Below, piece after piece: positions 55,335 through 64,000 of a stretch of 64,000 nucleotides of DNA (its first letter is position 1; each line of letters opens with the position of its first letter). Below the pieces are notes generated by a model. It saw only the letters and a program-made list of their open reading frames with translations. It was not told the origin of the DNA and did not search any database. This DNA is from Pseudoalteromonas luteoviolacea. GTDB taxonomy: Bacteria > Pseudomonadota > Gammaproteobacteria > Enterobacterales > Alteromonadaceae. The translations under genes and the position numbers were made by a program. The stretch lies in the NCBI RefSeq assembly GCF_018100925.1, contig NZ_JAGJEH010000001.1:1-64000 (forward strand), read 5' to 3'.

Positions 55335-57026
55335 TTATTTGGTAGCAATTGGTGCTGGTACTTTTTTAAACTGATAGCCAAGTCCGTTTAACTTTCCAGG
55401 CTGGCTAAAGTCAAACACAGTACCAATGCCTCTTCCATATCCTTGTACCTGTAGTAAGTTGTCACCCACTACCTTTACTGTACGAGTAAAGCCATGTTTA
55501 ACCGAGACAAGCACTAAGGCTTGCAACTCTGGCGCGTACTCTAAGATAAGATCGCCGAGTATCGGGTTGTCGGACTGGATTTGATAGTACCCAAGTAACT
55601 GCTCAAGCTCTGGGGTCAACTGCGTAGTTACGAGCTTGCTAAATACGTGTGCGTAATCCTTTCCATCATAAAGAAAGCGAACTCCTTCAATGGCCTCGGT
55701 CGGCTTTATTTTTATATCGTAGTCTATTCCCTGAACTTGATAAGTTTGCGCTGCTACTTTTTTGAGCGGCTTATAGCCGAACCCTTCAGAGAAAACACTA
55801 AACTCGCCACTTGGATTTTGCTCGATAAATACACTGCTTGTGCCCACATAAACACCAGCTTCCAGCGTTTTACGGGACTCATCTAATTGCGGCGTTGATG
55901 TGTGCTCAAACGGGCCTGGTGCCTGTTGAGCCACCATGCTCGTTACTGCTTTGGCAATGTCTTCAACCGCACTTGCACCTACTCTGTTATTAGTTGTGAC
56001 AAACACGCCAAAGTTTAATTCAGGTACTATGTACATTGAACTTTCATAGCCCTGATAACTACCATCATGATTGATAGCGATATGGCCGTTAAATGGCTCA
56101 ATGAAGAAGCCCAGCCCCATTTGGTGGTCGCCATCTAGCTTCACGTGTTCATTTTGGACGTCGCGAACAGTTTTAATCAAAGATGCGGGCAAAATTGCAT
56201 GGCTGTTGTAATTCCAGCTATCTAATATTGCCTGCATGTAGCGCGCCATATCATTACCAGTAGAGATCATGCCACCTGCTGGGGTTGTTAGTGCCGCATA
56301 TTTTGGCTCAATTTGTGTGCCGCTATAACTTTCAGCCATCTTTGTCGGTAACGGCCCGTTTGGCAGATGGCTTAAAGTAGAGTCCATACCGAGTGGAGCA
56401 AAAAACTCTGATTGCAAGTATGCTTGCCAACTTTGCCCACTAACTCTTGAGACCAACAAACCTGCAAGGGCAAACGCATTATTGTTGTATGCTGAGATTG
56501 TGCCTCGATCCCAAACCAAGTATTCGTCGCTAAGCAACGCGGCCAGTAAATCTAGGTCTTGATCTGGCGTAGTCGTTGGTTCATCACCCCGATACCACCC
56601 CGAAGGGATCCCACTTTGATGGGTAAGCAAGTCACGTACAGTTATTTTACCATTGTTGTTTGGCAATACCTTAGGCCTGAAATCCGGTAGGTATTTGTAA
56701 ACACTGTCATCAAGAGATAACTTACCTTCATTAACGAGCTTTAAAACAGCAAGAGTAACAAAGGTTTTACTGATCGAAGCGATCCTAAACTGGGTATCTG
56801 ACGTCACAGGTTGTTGTGTCTGGGTATTGGCGAACCCAAACCCTTCCAACAAAATTGGCGTGTTGTCTTTAACTACAGCAATTGAAATTCCAGTGATTTT
56901 TTCTTCTGATAGCCTATTTTCAATTTGCTGGGTTATCTGGTTCAATTCAGGCTGAGTCAGTGCTAGAGCAGAGTGAATGACCGTAAAACCTGCGAGAAAG
57001 GTTGAGAGCAATGCTATTTTTTTCAT
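55335..57026 (-). CDS. Secreted serine hydrolase, beta-lactamase/PBP4* family
   Basis: 563 residues. Signal peptide ending SALA-L, so periplasmic or exported. Motifs of the class C beta-lactamase/DD-peptidase fold: SISK (Ser84-Lys87), YNN (Tyr180-Asn182) and H-D-G (in NHDGSYQGYESS). After the catalytic domain (to about residue 370) comes a C-terminal beta-rich domain of about 190 residues, as in many Pseudoalteromonas and Shewanella serine hydrolases. Activity could be D-peptidase, esterase or peptide hydrolase; a true beta-lactamase is unlikely. AAGGA before ATG. Convergent with the NRPS gene. Confidence 0.88.
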   Translation of the reverse strand: MKKIALLSTFLAGFTVIHSALALTQPELNQITQQIENRLSEEKITGISIAVVKDNTPILLEGFGFANTQTQQPVTSDTQFRIASISKTFVTLAVLKLVNEGKLSLDDSVYKYLPDFRPKVLPNNNGKITVRDLLTHQSGIPSGWYRGDEPTTTPDQDLDLLAALLSDEYLVWDRGTISAYNNNAFALAGLLVSRVSGQSWQAYLQSEFFAPLGMDSTLSHLPNGPLPTKMAESYSGTQIEPKYAALTTPAGGMISTGNDMARYMQAILDSWNYNSHAILPASLIKTVRDVQNEHVKLDGDHQMGLGFFIEPFNGHIAINHDGSYQGYESSMYIVPELNFGVFVTTNNRVGASAVEDIAKAVTSMVAQQAPGPFEHTSTPQLDESRKTLEAGVYVGTSSVFIEQNPSGEFSVFSEGFGYKPLKKVAAQTYQVQGIDYDIKIKPTEAIEGVRFLYDGKDYAHVFSKLVTTQLTPELEQLLGYYQIQSDNPILGDLILEYAPELQALVLVSVKHGFTRTVKVVGDNLLQVQGYGRGIGTVFDFSQPGKLNGLGYQFKKVPAPIATK

Positions 57027-57558
57027 GGTTGTCCTTAATTTATCTTGGATTGAGTTAGGCAGCTTAGATAGAGTAGCTAAGCAACTCTATTTGTAGACGA
57101 TTTAGGGACGTTTAAAATTAACTCAGGGTGCCAATTAAAGTAAGCACAATTGGGCAAGCCAATAGTTTTGAAGCTAAAGGCTAGGTCATTTTGCATTTTG
57201 AGAAAAATTTCTATTTTGCGAATTGCAAATTGCAAAATAGAAAATTAATTACTGAATTTTCGCATTTTAGAAATACTGATTTCATTGTTCCAATATTACG
57301 GTCAGATCTTTTTTTGAACATTTCTATTCAACCAATTCAACAACTTAAAATCAGAAAGTCGCCATATATCGAATTCACGAACTAAGGACGTGAAATTGAC
57401 ACATAAATGCTTGTTGTGGCTAATTCATGACTAGATGGCAACGAACACATATAAGACAAATTTAACATTACTAGTTTCAGTAGTTTGTGGAATCAAATAT
57501 TTTAATGGTTCGATTTTTGCGTATCAGTAAGGTAGTAGAAACGACTGATGGTGTGTTG
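57027..57558. other. Intergenic region with a 12-bp inverted repeat
   Basis: No supported gene; a 64-codon TTG ORF at 57191-57385 has no SD and no recognisable product. It holds the promoters of the hydrolase and of the propeller-like gene. Confidence 0.5.
57208..57243. promoter_or_regulatory. Inverted repeat, possible operator
   Basis: TTTCTATTTTGC (57208-57219) and GCAAAATAGAAA (57232-57243) are perfect 12-bp arms around a 12-base centre that itself contains TTGCAA. No T run, so a protein-binding site is likelier than a terminator. Between two divergent genes, 180-315 bases from their starts. Confidence 0.4.
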
Positions 57559-58767
57559 ATGAAAAAAACAGACAAATATTTTAGCAAGTTTGGGGTGGCG
57601 CTTTTATCTCTGGCGACAAGCTTTACTGTGTTTGCGGATGAAAACACCTGTTTAGATGGACTTTTTGCGATTGACAGGTTTTCGGGTGATGACCACAGTG
57701 CCATATATCACATAGATACCGATGCTCAGGTTAGTAGAGAAGTGCCAGGTGCTACATTTGCATCGAGCAATATTGCAGGACTGGGTGAGAAGCTATATAC
57801 CATGCAACGGATCGACAGCGACACAAACGCGTCTAAGCTGTATGAATTTGATATGCAGTCAATGCAGCAACGTGAGATCGCGGACACAACAAGCTTTCCG
57901 ATCAAGCGCTCGGCGGTTTCTCCATCGGGAGACTATTTATTAGCGACCAGCCAGACTTATATGTACCAATTTGACTTAACAACTGGAGAAAAAACAGTTT
58001 TGGGAAAAATGAAGTCTGGCAGTGCAACGTATGATGATTTTGATCATGGTGATATAGCGTATTCAGCAGATGGCAACTTCGTATATGTACTAAATGCAAA
58101 GGCACTTTACGTACTTGACGAAGCAACCATGACATTAAATGAAATCGGTGAGCACAACCTTCATTGGGCGTCGGGCTTAGCGGTTGACGAAAATGGCACC
58201 ATCTTTGTCTCTGCTAGAAACAGTGGTGAAAACGCAAAGATATATACACTGGACGGACAAACTGCCCAAGCCACCTATGTTATGGATGGTCCAGCACACA
58301 TTGCAGATTTAACCTATGTTCAAGGCTGTGGTGATACTTTACCTGTGATAGCAAACGCGCTCCAAAAAGAAATCGACAAGGCCAATCTATTTTGGCTAGC
58401 GAACGGAAACAGCAACAAAGTAGCGAATTTAACGGGCTTTAAAGACGGGACTTTTAACTTTAATGATCTAGGGTTTCCTGTAGAGTCGAAAGATAAGTTA
58501 AACAAACACAATCGTTTTACTAAAAATCCCAATGCCAACCGCTGCGCACGGATGTGGAACAACTTTTTAGAGCATCAATACACACTTAACCGTAATGGCA
58601 AAGGCAGAAAAAAAGCAGATGGCAGTACCAAGTGGTACTTTTCTACCGAGACTGGTGAGTATAAGGTGATAAAAGCAAGCAAAGGTAGCTGCCACTATGG
58701 TTATGCTTCTGGGGCACCGGGTAAAATCATATACAATTCAAAAACAGGCATTGTGTCTGTTCAGTAA
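57559..58767 (+). CDS. Secreted propeller-like protein with possible pilin-like C-terminus
   Basis: 402 residues. Signal peptide MKKTDKYFSK...TSFTVFADE. Residues about 30-280 contain repeated blades with SPSGDYLLATSQ, YSADGNFVYVLNA, LAVDENGTIFVSA, the spacing of a beta-propeller (NHL/YVTN-like). The C-terminal 140 residues (NRCARMWNNFLEHQY...TKWYF...GSCHYGYASG...IIYNSKTGIVSV) have the Cys pair, aromatic strand and final I-x-Y-x-x-x-x-G-x-V-x-V seen in type IV pilin-like heads, but no N-terminal pilin helix. ATG at 57559 preferred: it starts a canonical signal peptide; the frame opens 24 codons earlier at a GTG. No family identified with confidence. Confidence 0.65.
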   Translation: MKKTDKYFSKFGVALLSLATSFTVFADENTCLDGLFAIDRFSGDDHSAIYHIDTDAQVSREVPGATFASSNIAGLGEKLYTMQRIDSDTNASKLYEFDMQSMQQREIADTTSFPIKRSAVSPSGDYLLATSQTYMYQFDLTTGEKTVLGKMKSGSATYDDFDHGDIAYSADGNFVYVLNAKALYVLDEATMTLNEIGEHNLHWASGLAVDENGTIFVSARNSGENAKIYTLDGQTAQATYVMDGPAHIADLTYVQGCGDTLPVIANALQKEIDKANLFWLANGNSNKVANLTGFKDGTFNFNDLGFPVESKDKLNKHNRFTKNPNANRCARMWNNFLEHQYTLNRNGKGRKKADGSTKWYFSTETGEYKVIKASKGSCHYGYASGAPGKIIYNSKTGIVSVQ

Positions 58768-58791
58768 CACACTCTTTGAAGTCTCATCAGG

Positions 58792-58823
58792 GTAACGCAG
58801 CGCTTTCGCTGCGTTACTTTTTT
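58792..58823 (+). terminator. Terminator of the propeller-like gene
   Basis: Perfect 11-bp stem GTAACGCAGCG/CGCTGCGTTAC, loop CTTT, then TTTTTT. Confidence 0.95.
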
Positions 58824-58952
58824 GGTTAGGGTTTTTAAGCAAAAGATTTACAGCCTAACATGCAACCTTTTCCCTTTAAGGCATGTCTTAATTTTAATCT
58901 ATGCGCAGTCCCCGTCTGACTGTACCTGGCTTTTACTAATTTGAGGATTGTC

Positions 58953-59300
58953 ATGCAGCTCACTTTATCAGTTATTTTTGTTGTTTTTACATTTGGCTCA
59001 CTGAAAGCGTTTGGCACGACAAGTACTGAAGTACAACACTTGCTTGCATTTATTGAAGCTGCCAATTGTCAGTATGAGCGCAACGGCACAATGCATAGTG
59101 CTCAGGATGCAAAAGCTCATATATACAAAAAATACAATTATTATCAAGATGATATCAACTCAGCGGAGGACTTTATACGGTTGGCAGCAACTAAAAGTAG
59201 CCTCTCAGGCAAGCACTACCAAATACACTGCCCAAATAAACCAGTAACAAAAAGCAGTGAATGGTTGCTAGCGGAGCTTGCGAAGTATAGAGAGGAATAG
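58953..59300 (+). CDS. DUF5329-type small secreted protein
   Basis: 115 residues with a signal peptide (MQLTLSVIFVVFTFGSLKAF). The mature part matches DUF5329: EVQHLLAFIEAANCQYERNG, AHIYKKYNYYQDDINSAEDF, AATKSSLSGKHYQIHCPN, SSEWLLAELAKYR, with two cysteines that probably pair. Periplasmic, function unknown. ATG at 58953 preferred: GAGG six bases upstream; an upstream TTG overlaps that SD. Monocistronic between two terminated units. Confidence 0.8.
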   Translation: MQLTLSVIFVVFTFGSLKAFGTTSTEVQHLLAFIEAANCQYERNGTMHSAQDAKAHIYKKYNYYQDDINSAEDFIRLAATKSSLSGKHYQIHCPNKPVTKSSEWLLAELAKYREE

Positions 59301-59828
59301 CTCTTTATAAATGAAAGCTCTTAACTCAGGAGTTTATATTTTTCTTGCGATACCCTAAAAATGAATATGCATTTTAAAAGTGATATTTATAAGGGTGTTC
59401 TCACCGTTTTATTTTGAAAAGTGGAAATGGAGGTTTTTTGGAATAGAAAATTCTTTATTTTAATTTAATAACTTTGACCTTTTTATGATCAGATTACTGT
59501 TATCTATAATAATTTAATAACATAAAAAACCAACTGTTAATGATTAAATTATTCCAAGTGCAAGTTGTTTCCATTATAATACATCTTCAATTTAGAGCTT
59601 TGTATTTTAGAGGCTTTTAAATATATAAGGTACTTTCAAGCAGCTAGCGACGTGATACGTGGCTCATCAAAGTTGCGAGCCTTGCCAAACGCAGTTACCA
59701 CTAGTCTTTGTGACTAAAAAACACATTTAATCGAAATAAATAGAACCGGTTTAAGGATCACGTGAGTGATTTTTACCGGTTGTAGCGTATTTCAGTCATT
59801 GTTAACTTAGGGATGTAATAAACACAAT
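59301..59828 (+). other. Chemoreceptor upstream region, AT-rich then structured
   Basis: 59301-59640 is AT-rich and holds no supported gene; 59641-59790 is much more structured (see next entry). Confidence 0.5.
59641..59790 (+). ncRNA. Structured leader of the chemoreceptor gene, possible regulatory RNA
   Basis: Three stems in a row: GGCTC/GAGCC (59661-59681), TAGTC/GACTA with loop TTTGT (59702-59716, followed by six A), and a long one with outer AACCGGT/ACCGGTT (59744-59781) around ATCAC/GTGAT (59757-59770). It ends about 50 bases before the start. The core of the c-di-GMP-I riboswitch, common before chemoreceptors, is not present. Assignment as a regulatory RNA is inference. Confidence 0.35.
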
Positions 59829-61457
59829 ATGGCATTAAAAGACTTGTCAATTTCTAAACAGATCGGCTTAAGCTTTACGTCGGTATTTTTGGTCTTCTTG
59901 GGTGTAAGTTTGGTGACTTACAACGGACTAAAGGGGATCAGTGAGGACCTTGGGTTCATAGTACAAACGAGTATACCGTCAGTTGAAATCGTTAAAGATC
60001 TGCAAATAGAGCTGACCACCATTAGGAAAGATGAATTTGGTGTTGCCACAAACCCAAACCATCCAGAGTTGGACGAATGGTTAGTCACTTTGGATAAGTT
60101 AAAGTCAGGTATTAATAGTAAAATATCGGCCTATAGTAAATTAAACGTCTCGGATCAAGAGCGTTTCCAGTTTGATGCGTTTGAACGCGCGTGGCGAAAG
60201 TATGCGTCAGCGACGTCGAGTTTTAATCGATTAGTGCGCAGTGGAGATGTGACTAAGGCAAACGACATTGTGCTCAATAGTTATACTTTTTTTTCAGATG
60301 CTATGGAAGAGCTCACTAAACTTGGCAAAATAAACAGCGACAATGTTGGTCAAGCAGAAACATCAGCGATCCGTGCCGTTGGCACCGTGATAACTGTGAT
60401 TGTAATTTGTGCTTTGATATCAGCGGTGATGATCGCTTTGATTTGTTTTGTGCTCAGTGGTGCAATCAGAAAGCCATTGGAAAAGGCGAAGAATTTGGCT
60501 GGTAATATCGCCAATGGTGATTTGAGTTCAAGAATTGATACTCACGATCTAAGCGAAAATGAGCTAGGGTCATTGCTACTCTCTTTAGAGAGAATGCGTG
60601 AGCAGCTAAATAGTCTTGTGGTTAAAATTAATGACAGCGCTATCCAATTAACAACCGCAGTGGAAGAGGTCAATATGATCTCTGCGCAAAATGCCACGGG
60701 TATGCAAAACCAACAAAATGAGTTGCAATCAGTCGCGTCTGCAATGACAGAAATGCAAGCTGCAGTATCTGAAGTTGCCAAAAGCACGGAAATGGGGGCC
60801 GAGTCGGCCAATCAAGCCAACATGAAATCACGTGAAGGGAGCGCTGCGCTTAAAAGTAATATTGTACAGATCTCTAGTGTCGCAGACACCGTAACCCGAG
60901 CGGGTGACCTTGCAGAAAACCTCGAAAAAAACTCGCAAAATATCAATGTCGTCGTTGATGTTATCCGAGAAATTGCTGAACAGACGAATTTACTGGCATT
61001 AAATGCAGCCATTGAAGCTGCGCGCGCTGGTACACAGGGACGAGGCTTTGCCGTTGTTGCTGATGAAGTACGTTCATTAGCGCAAAGAACGCAAGATTCA
61101 ACAACTCAGATTGTCGAAATTGTGAGCGATTTGCAATTAAAATCAAAAGAGACGGGTGAAGCTACCAGAACGTGTCAAAAGGGCATCGACGTGTGTGTTC
61201 AACAAACTGAAACCGTGAGCAACACTATCACGAAAATCGAGCAAGAAATTGACAGCATAGCGGCGATGAGCACGCAAATCGCGGCTGCCTGCAATGAACA
61301 ATCAGTGGTTTCAGAAGAACTAAATCGCAATATCGAGAACATTAACGTAGCGGCTATTGAAATGACAGAAGGTGCAAATCAAACGTCACAAGCCTGTCAT
61401 GAAATCAGTGAACTTGCACATGGCCTAAAATCAAGTGTCGAGCAGTTTAAGCTGTAA
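59829..61457 (+). CDS. Methyl-accepting chemotaxis protein
   Basis: 542 residues. TM1 (about 12-32), periplasmic four-helix-bundle-type ligand domain (about 33-185), TM2 (about 186-212, [20 protein letters not shown]), HAMP (about 213-265, [20 protein letters not shown]) and a long cytoplasmic coiled coil with the signalling hairpin ([18 protein letters not shown] about 382, then [18 protein letters not shown]) that binds CheA/CheW. No C-terminal CheR-tethering pentapeptide is seen. Ligand unknown. ATG with a weak SD behind a long structured leader. Confidence 0.95.
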   Translation: MALKDLSISKQIGLSFTSVFLVFLGVSLVTYNGLKGISEDLGFIVQTSIPSVEIVKDLQIELTTIRKDEFGVATNPNHPELDEWLVTLDKLKSGINSKISAYSKLNVSDQERFQFDAFERAWRKYASATSSFNRLVRSGDVTKANDIVLNSYTFFSDAMEELTKLGKINSDNVGQAETSAIRAVGTVITVIVICALISAVMIALICFVLSGAIRKPLEKAKNLAGNIANGDLSSRIDTHDLSENELGSLLLSLERMREQLNSLVVKINDSAIQLTTAVEEVNMISAQNATGMQNQQNELQSVASAMTEMQAAVSEVAKSTEMGAESANQANMKSREGSAALKSNIVQISSVADTVTRAGDLAENLEKNSQNINVVVDVIREIAEQTNLLALNAAIEAARAGTQGRGFAVVADEVRSLAQRTQDSTTQIVEIVSDLQLKSKETGEATRTCQKGIDVCVQQTETVSNTITKIEQEIDSIAAMSTQIAAACNEQSVVSEELNRNIENINVAAIEMTEGANQTSQACHEISELAHGLKSSVEQFKL

Positions 61458-61557
61458 ATTATACCCTTTATTTAAAACTGGAATCGTTGAAGTAGCACTT
61501 TAGTTGAAAAAACTAAATGTTGTATATTAAAATCGACTCAGTAAACTAATATTTATG

Positions 61558-61584
61558 AAGCGAACTTATATGGTTCGCTTTTTT
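61558..61584 (+). terminator. Terminator of the chemoreceptor gene
   Basis: AAGCGAAC (61558-61565) with GTTCGCTT (61573-61580), loop of 7, then TTTT. Confidence 0.85.
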
Positions 61585-61769
61585 ATTTTTTCTGAACTCT
61601 GTTCAAGTTGAAAAATATTAAAGTTTTTTGTGTAAGTTTTTAGTTGTCATATTTGTGTGCTCTGTAATTGTATTAATTATTCTGTACAATTTGTAAGTTA
61701 TAATTATTTTATATCTTTTATTGTTTAGTTTTTTAAATTAGTGGTGTTGATTAAAATCAAGGAAAGACA

Positions 61770-62432
61770 GTGGTTAAGTGGGTCATATTTTTAATTTTTG
61801 TATCCTATTCTTTCGTTAATGAAGCAAAAAACTCGCAAAAAATTGTGTTGAATGTCCCCATCGTTGAGCAAGGTAAGAAGTTGTGTGGCCCTGCGACCAT
61901 AGAAATGATTTTTAAGTATTGGGGCGTTAAACACTATACTCAATATGATATAGCGGAGTCTATTTTACATCATTATGAAGATGCGCCGGTATTTGTTCGC
62001 TCAGGTATTTTGAACAACTATCCAAGAGATTGGGCCGATTATCCAGGTACCAAAGTCACTTATTTACAGGGGTTTTTAGAGCAATATGGCAAGACGCGGA
62101 GCATTACGCTAAGCAAAAAAATGGATGGGGCCGACAGCATGGATGAGAGGCGCGCTCAGTTGTTTAATCATGTTAAGACGTACATTGCCAGTGGGATCCC
62201 GGTAATTGTCTTTCAATATTGGGAGTTACCTAAATCGCAAAGCCATTATCGTGTGGTGGTTGGCTACGATGAGGCTAAGCGTTTAGTTTACTTAAATGAT
62301 GCAAAGCGGGCGCGGCGTGTTGTACAAACTTATGAAGAGTTTTTAAACTTATGGAATGTAGAGCACCCAAGATTGCGTTATTACGCCGTTGCTTTTAATA
62401 CTGAGCGTAAAAAAATTCAAATTCAGCTATAA
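61770..62432 (+). CDS. Secreted C39-like cysteine peptidase-fold protein
   Basis: 220 residues with a signal peptide (MVKWVIFLIFVSYSFVNEA). Peptidase_C39_2-like papain fold: VEQGKKLCGPATIEMIFKYWG with Cys39, SQSHYRVVVGYD with His159 and VYLNDAK with Asn176/Asp177 give a plausible catalytic triad. Secreted members are usually peptidases or inactive papain-like domains. GTG start with AAGGA six bases upstream. No bacteriocin or ABC partner is adjacent, so a leader-peptidase role is unlikely. Confidence 0.75.
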   Translation: MVKWVIFLIFVSYSFVNEAKNSQKIVLNVPIVEQGKKLCGPATIEMIFKYWGVKHYTQYDIAESILHHYEDAPVFVRSGILNNYPRDWADYPGTKVTYLQGFLEQYGKTRSITLSKKMDGADSMDERRAQLFNHVKTYIASGIPVIVFQYWELPKSQSHYRVVVGYDEAKRLVYLNDAKRARRVVQTYEEFLNLWNVEHPRLRYYAVAFNTERKKIQIQL

Positions 62433-62496
62433 ATATAGTTGGGCGGTGCCTTGGGGGGACTGACGGTAAACTTTGAATGGGTTAGTGAGGAATATC

Positions 62497-62946
62497 ATGA
62501 TCAGAAAAGGTCGTTCATCAGATATTGAGTCAGTTTTGCTGGTTTGGCTTGCTGCTTCTCAGCAAGCTCATCACTTTGTACCTGAAAGTTTTTGGCGTGA
62601 CCATCAAGATACCATGAGGCATGTCTATTTACCCAGTTCAGATAATTATGTGTATCTGGACAACCATGAAATTATCGGCTTTTATGCGCTAGTTGAAAAT
62701 ACCTTAGCTGCGATTTTTGTACTGCCAGAAAAACAGGGACGAGGCGTGGGTAAACGGCTGATCGCAGATGCAAAATCACGTTGTAATAATTTGGAACTGT
62801 CAGTTTATAAACGCAATATTGCCAGCGTGGCGTTTTATCAGCGACAAGGTTTTGAAATTATTGGTGAAGAAGAAGACCCAATGACAGGTCAGAATCAATA
62901 TATTATGTGTTGGCAGTGTGAGCAGGTCATTGACGCGGAGCAATAG
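62497..62946 (+). CDS. GNAT-family N-acetyltransferase
   Basis: 149 residues, one GNAT domain: N-terminal MIRKGRSSDIESVLLVWLAAS, central strands NYVYLDNHEIIGFYALVENTL, the acetyl-CoA pyrophosphate loop EKQGRGVGKRLIADA (Q/R-x-x-G-x-G/A) and SVYKRNIASVAFYQRQGFEIIGEE. Substrate unknown; the layout is like RimI/YafP-type proteins. ATG at 62497 preferred (GAGG seven bases upstream); the frame opens at a TTG eight codons earlier. Confidence 0.9.
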   Translation: MIRKGRSSDIESVLLVWLAASQQAHHFVPESFWRDHQDTMRHVYLPSSDNYVYLDNHEIIGFYALVENTLAAIFVLPEKQGRGVGKRLIADAKSRCNNLELSVYKRNIASVAFYQRQGFEIIGEEEDPMTGQNQYIMCWQCEQVIDAEQ

Positions 62947-63289
62947 CTGTGTAAACAGAGATACTTTAAATAAAAGCAGCCAAAGAGCTTGGTGTCTAAA
63001 GGCCACTTGGTTGTTACATAGCACAGTTGTATTGGTTGTTGTTTGTATAGCCAGCTTGATGGTTGTTATTTTTGACTTTCCTTTTGGGTTGATAGTGCCA
63101 TTGAGTTTGCTTGTTACTCCTGTGGTACCAAATTTCAGCGCAATGATAACTCGCAGCGCCGAGCTTCGAGCTTGTCAGCCGAATGGTTTTTTTAGTGTAT
63201 GTTCGAAAAAGGAACGAGATAAATACGGGCCATTTCGAGCAAAGCGACGTCGACAGCAGCATATACGCGCAAGTAAAAACTGGTTTTGA
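62918..63289 (+). CDS. Doubtful small membrane protein
   Basis: An open frame of 123 codons from a GTG that overlaps the GNAT gene by 29 bases; no SD. Two hydrophobic segments (STVVLVVVCIASLMVVIF; FGLIVPLSLLVTPVVP) and a basic tail (FRAKRRRQQHIRAS) would make a small inner-membrane protein, and codon use is not obviously random. The true start, if any, could be further in. Weakly supported. Confidence 0.3.
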   Translation: MSRSLTRSNSCVNRDTLNKSSQRAWCLKATWLLHSTVVLVVVCIASLMVVIFDFPFGLIVPLSLLVTPVVPNFSAMITRSAELRACQPNGFFSVCSKKERDKYGPFRAKRRRQQHIRASKNWF

Positions 63290-63421
63290 GTTCTAGTGGT
63301 TTGATATGCAAAAAGAATTGTAGTTATGTTGAATCGCGGACACTTTGTGGCCAAAAAATACGGATAGTCTAAACTACAACAAAAGTTCTGGATAATATTT
63401 AAACTATTTTGGTAAAAATGC

Positions 63422-63449
63422 TCGACAATAAAGATTTTCAGTGTATTAT
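63422..63449 (+). promoter_or_regulatory. Predicted sigma-70 promoter of the cold-shock gene
   Basis: TCGACA (63422-63427), 16-base spacer, TATTAT (63444-63449). It predicts a 5' leader of about 130 bases, the length usual for cspA-type thermosensing leaders. Confidence 0.5.
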
Positions 63450-63586
63450 ACGCCGCGTATGAAGATATTTGATTTATTTGTTGTTTGCGTTAGTTTCTGT
63501 TTTTGTCATAAAACCTAATTTTAGCCACTCACTTTACTTCCGATACTGTACACATTTTTTTTAATTTTAATATAAATAGGTAATTT

Positions 63587-63796
63587 ATGTCTCAAGTAAC
63601 AGGCACTGTAAAATGGTTTAACGAGTCAAAAGGTTTTGGCTTTATCGCACAAGAAAATGGTAACGACGACGTATTTGTTCACTTCAGAGCTATCCAGTCT
63701 GAAGGTTTCCGTACTTTGACTGAAGGTCAAAAAGTTAGCTTTACAGTAACTCAGGGCGCTAAAGGTCCTCAGGCTGAAAACGTAACTGTACTTTAA
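63587..63796 (+). CDS. Cold-shock protein (CspA family)
   Basis: 69 residues, one cold-shock domain: [15 protein letters not shown] with RNP1 KGFGFI (15-20) and DDVFVHF with RNP2 VFVHF (29-33), then [18 protein letters not shown]. Binds single-stranded RNA/DNA as chaperone; which paralogue (CspA, CspD) cannot be said. AGG seven bases before ATG. Preceded by a long AT-rich leader and followed by a terminator. Confidence 0.95.
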   Translation: MSQVTGTVKWFNESKGFGFIAQENGNDDVFVHFRAIQSEGFRTLTEGQKVSFTVTQGAKGPQAENVTVL

Positions 63797-63808
63797 TCAG
63801 TTATGTCG

Positions 63809-63838
63809 AGGTGCGGCGAATCGCTGCACCTTGTTGTT
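63809..63838 (+). terminator. Terminator of the cold-shock gene
   Basis: AGGTGCGGCGA (63809-63819) pairs with TCGCTGCACCT (63821-63831) with one G-U pair, then TGTTGTTT. Confidence 0.8.
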
Positions 63839-64000
63839 TAATCTGCAAATCTTTCTCCTACCTTGCCAGCCAACATCGGCTTAAACCTCTCTATAATACC
63901 CAAATCGTTTTACATTCTCCTGAAAATATAGTTTTTATAACTGACGTGTAAGATATTGCTACGATTTCTTGATATGTCTGTTTATCGCTCAATTGCATTT

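Noticed and set aside
55335-57026. True beta-lactamase conferring resistance
   Set aside because: Overall length and the long C-terminal beta domain fit the broad PBP4*/esterase group; only the SxxK/YxN/HxG fold motifs are shared.
57191-57385. 64-codon ORF with TTG start
   Set aside because: No SD, atypical composition, overlaps an inverted repeat.
59641-59790. c-di-GMP-I (GEMM) riboswitch
   Set aside because: The conserved GGGCAAAC and GACGCAAAGC cores are absent despite the suggestive location.
63014-63262. Minus-strand ORF opposite the doubtful membrane protein
   Set aside because: No SD, no membrane or domain signal; likely a shadow.
63839-64000. Search for a gene at the right edge
   Set aside because: Both strands are stop-rich and no start with SD is seen; nothing supported.

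Overview
The window reads as chromosome of a marine gammaproteobacterium of the Alteromonadales, most likely Pseudoalteromonas or a close relative. That is an inference from moderately AT-rich DNA, the mix of protein families (giant cadherin-repeat adhesin, DUF5329, DUF2306, DbpA, a TonB-dependent siderophore receptor, a YbbA/YbbP-type ABC pair) and the style of the intergenic terminators. No rRNA, tRNA, CRISPR array or intact insertion sequence is visible.

Layout. 1-15 kb is a cell-surface block: the 3' part of a giant cadherin/Ig-repeat protein that ends in an outer-membrane barrel, then an O-antigen-ligase-like membrane protein with TPRs, a small proline-rich lipoprotein and a 1465-residue bacterial collagen with binding modules, a repetitive coiled coil and a DUF1554 head. 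15.6-24 kb holds minus-strand genes: a lipoprotein, a DUF6351-like hydrolase, an unknown protein, a siderophore receptor with a predicted Fur box, and a small ABM-fold/WYL-regulator operon. 24.3-25.1 kb is a patch of decaying genes: a small gene with one in-frame stop, the 3' remnant of a membrane-protein gene, and a broken GH24-type phage lysozyme. 25-44.6 kb is mostly household and accessory genes: LysE exporter, PilZ-like protein, large lipoprotein, S66 peptidase, RND adaptor/pump pair, DUF2306 protein, coiled-coil protein divergent from a response regulator, membrane-anchored AraC regulator, DbpA helicase, zinc-ribbon membrane protein, DUF805 protein.

45-57 kb carries the main biosynthetic interest: an ABC ATPase/permease pair followed on the same strand by a single 2265-residue nonribosomal peptide synthetase with the order docking - degenerate condensation-like region - A - T - C - A - T - reductase, then a secreted serine hydrolase on the opposite strand. 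From A to reductase the order matches the stand-alone synthetases that release dipeptide aldehydes and pyrazinones. 57.5-64 kb contains a secreted propeller-like protein with a possible pilin-like tail, a DUF5329 protein, a chemoreceptor behind a strongly structured leader, a C39-like protein, a GNAT acetyltransferase, a doubtful small membrane protein and a cold-shock protein.

The two best candidates for something not well described are the collagen/ligase/lipoprotein cassette (8.5-15.0 kb) and the stand-alone dimodular reductase NRPS (48.5-55.3 kb). All names are from reading the sequence; no database search was run.
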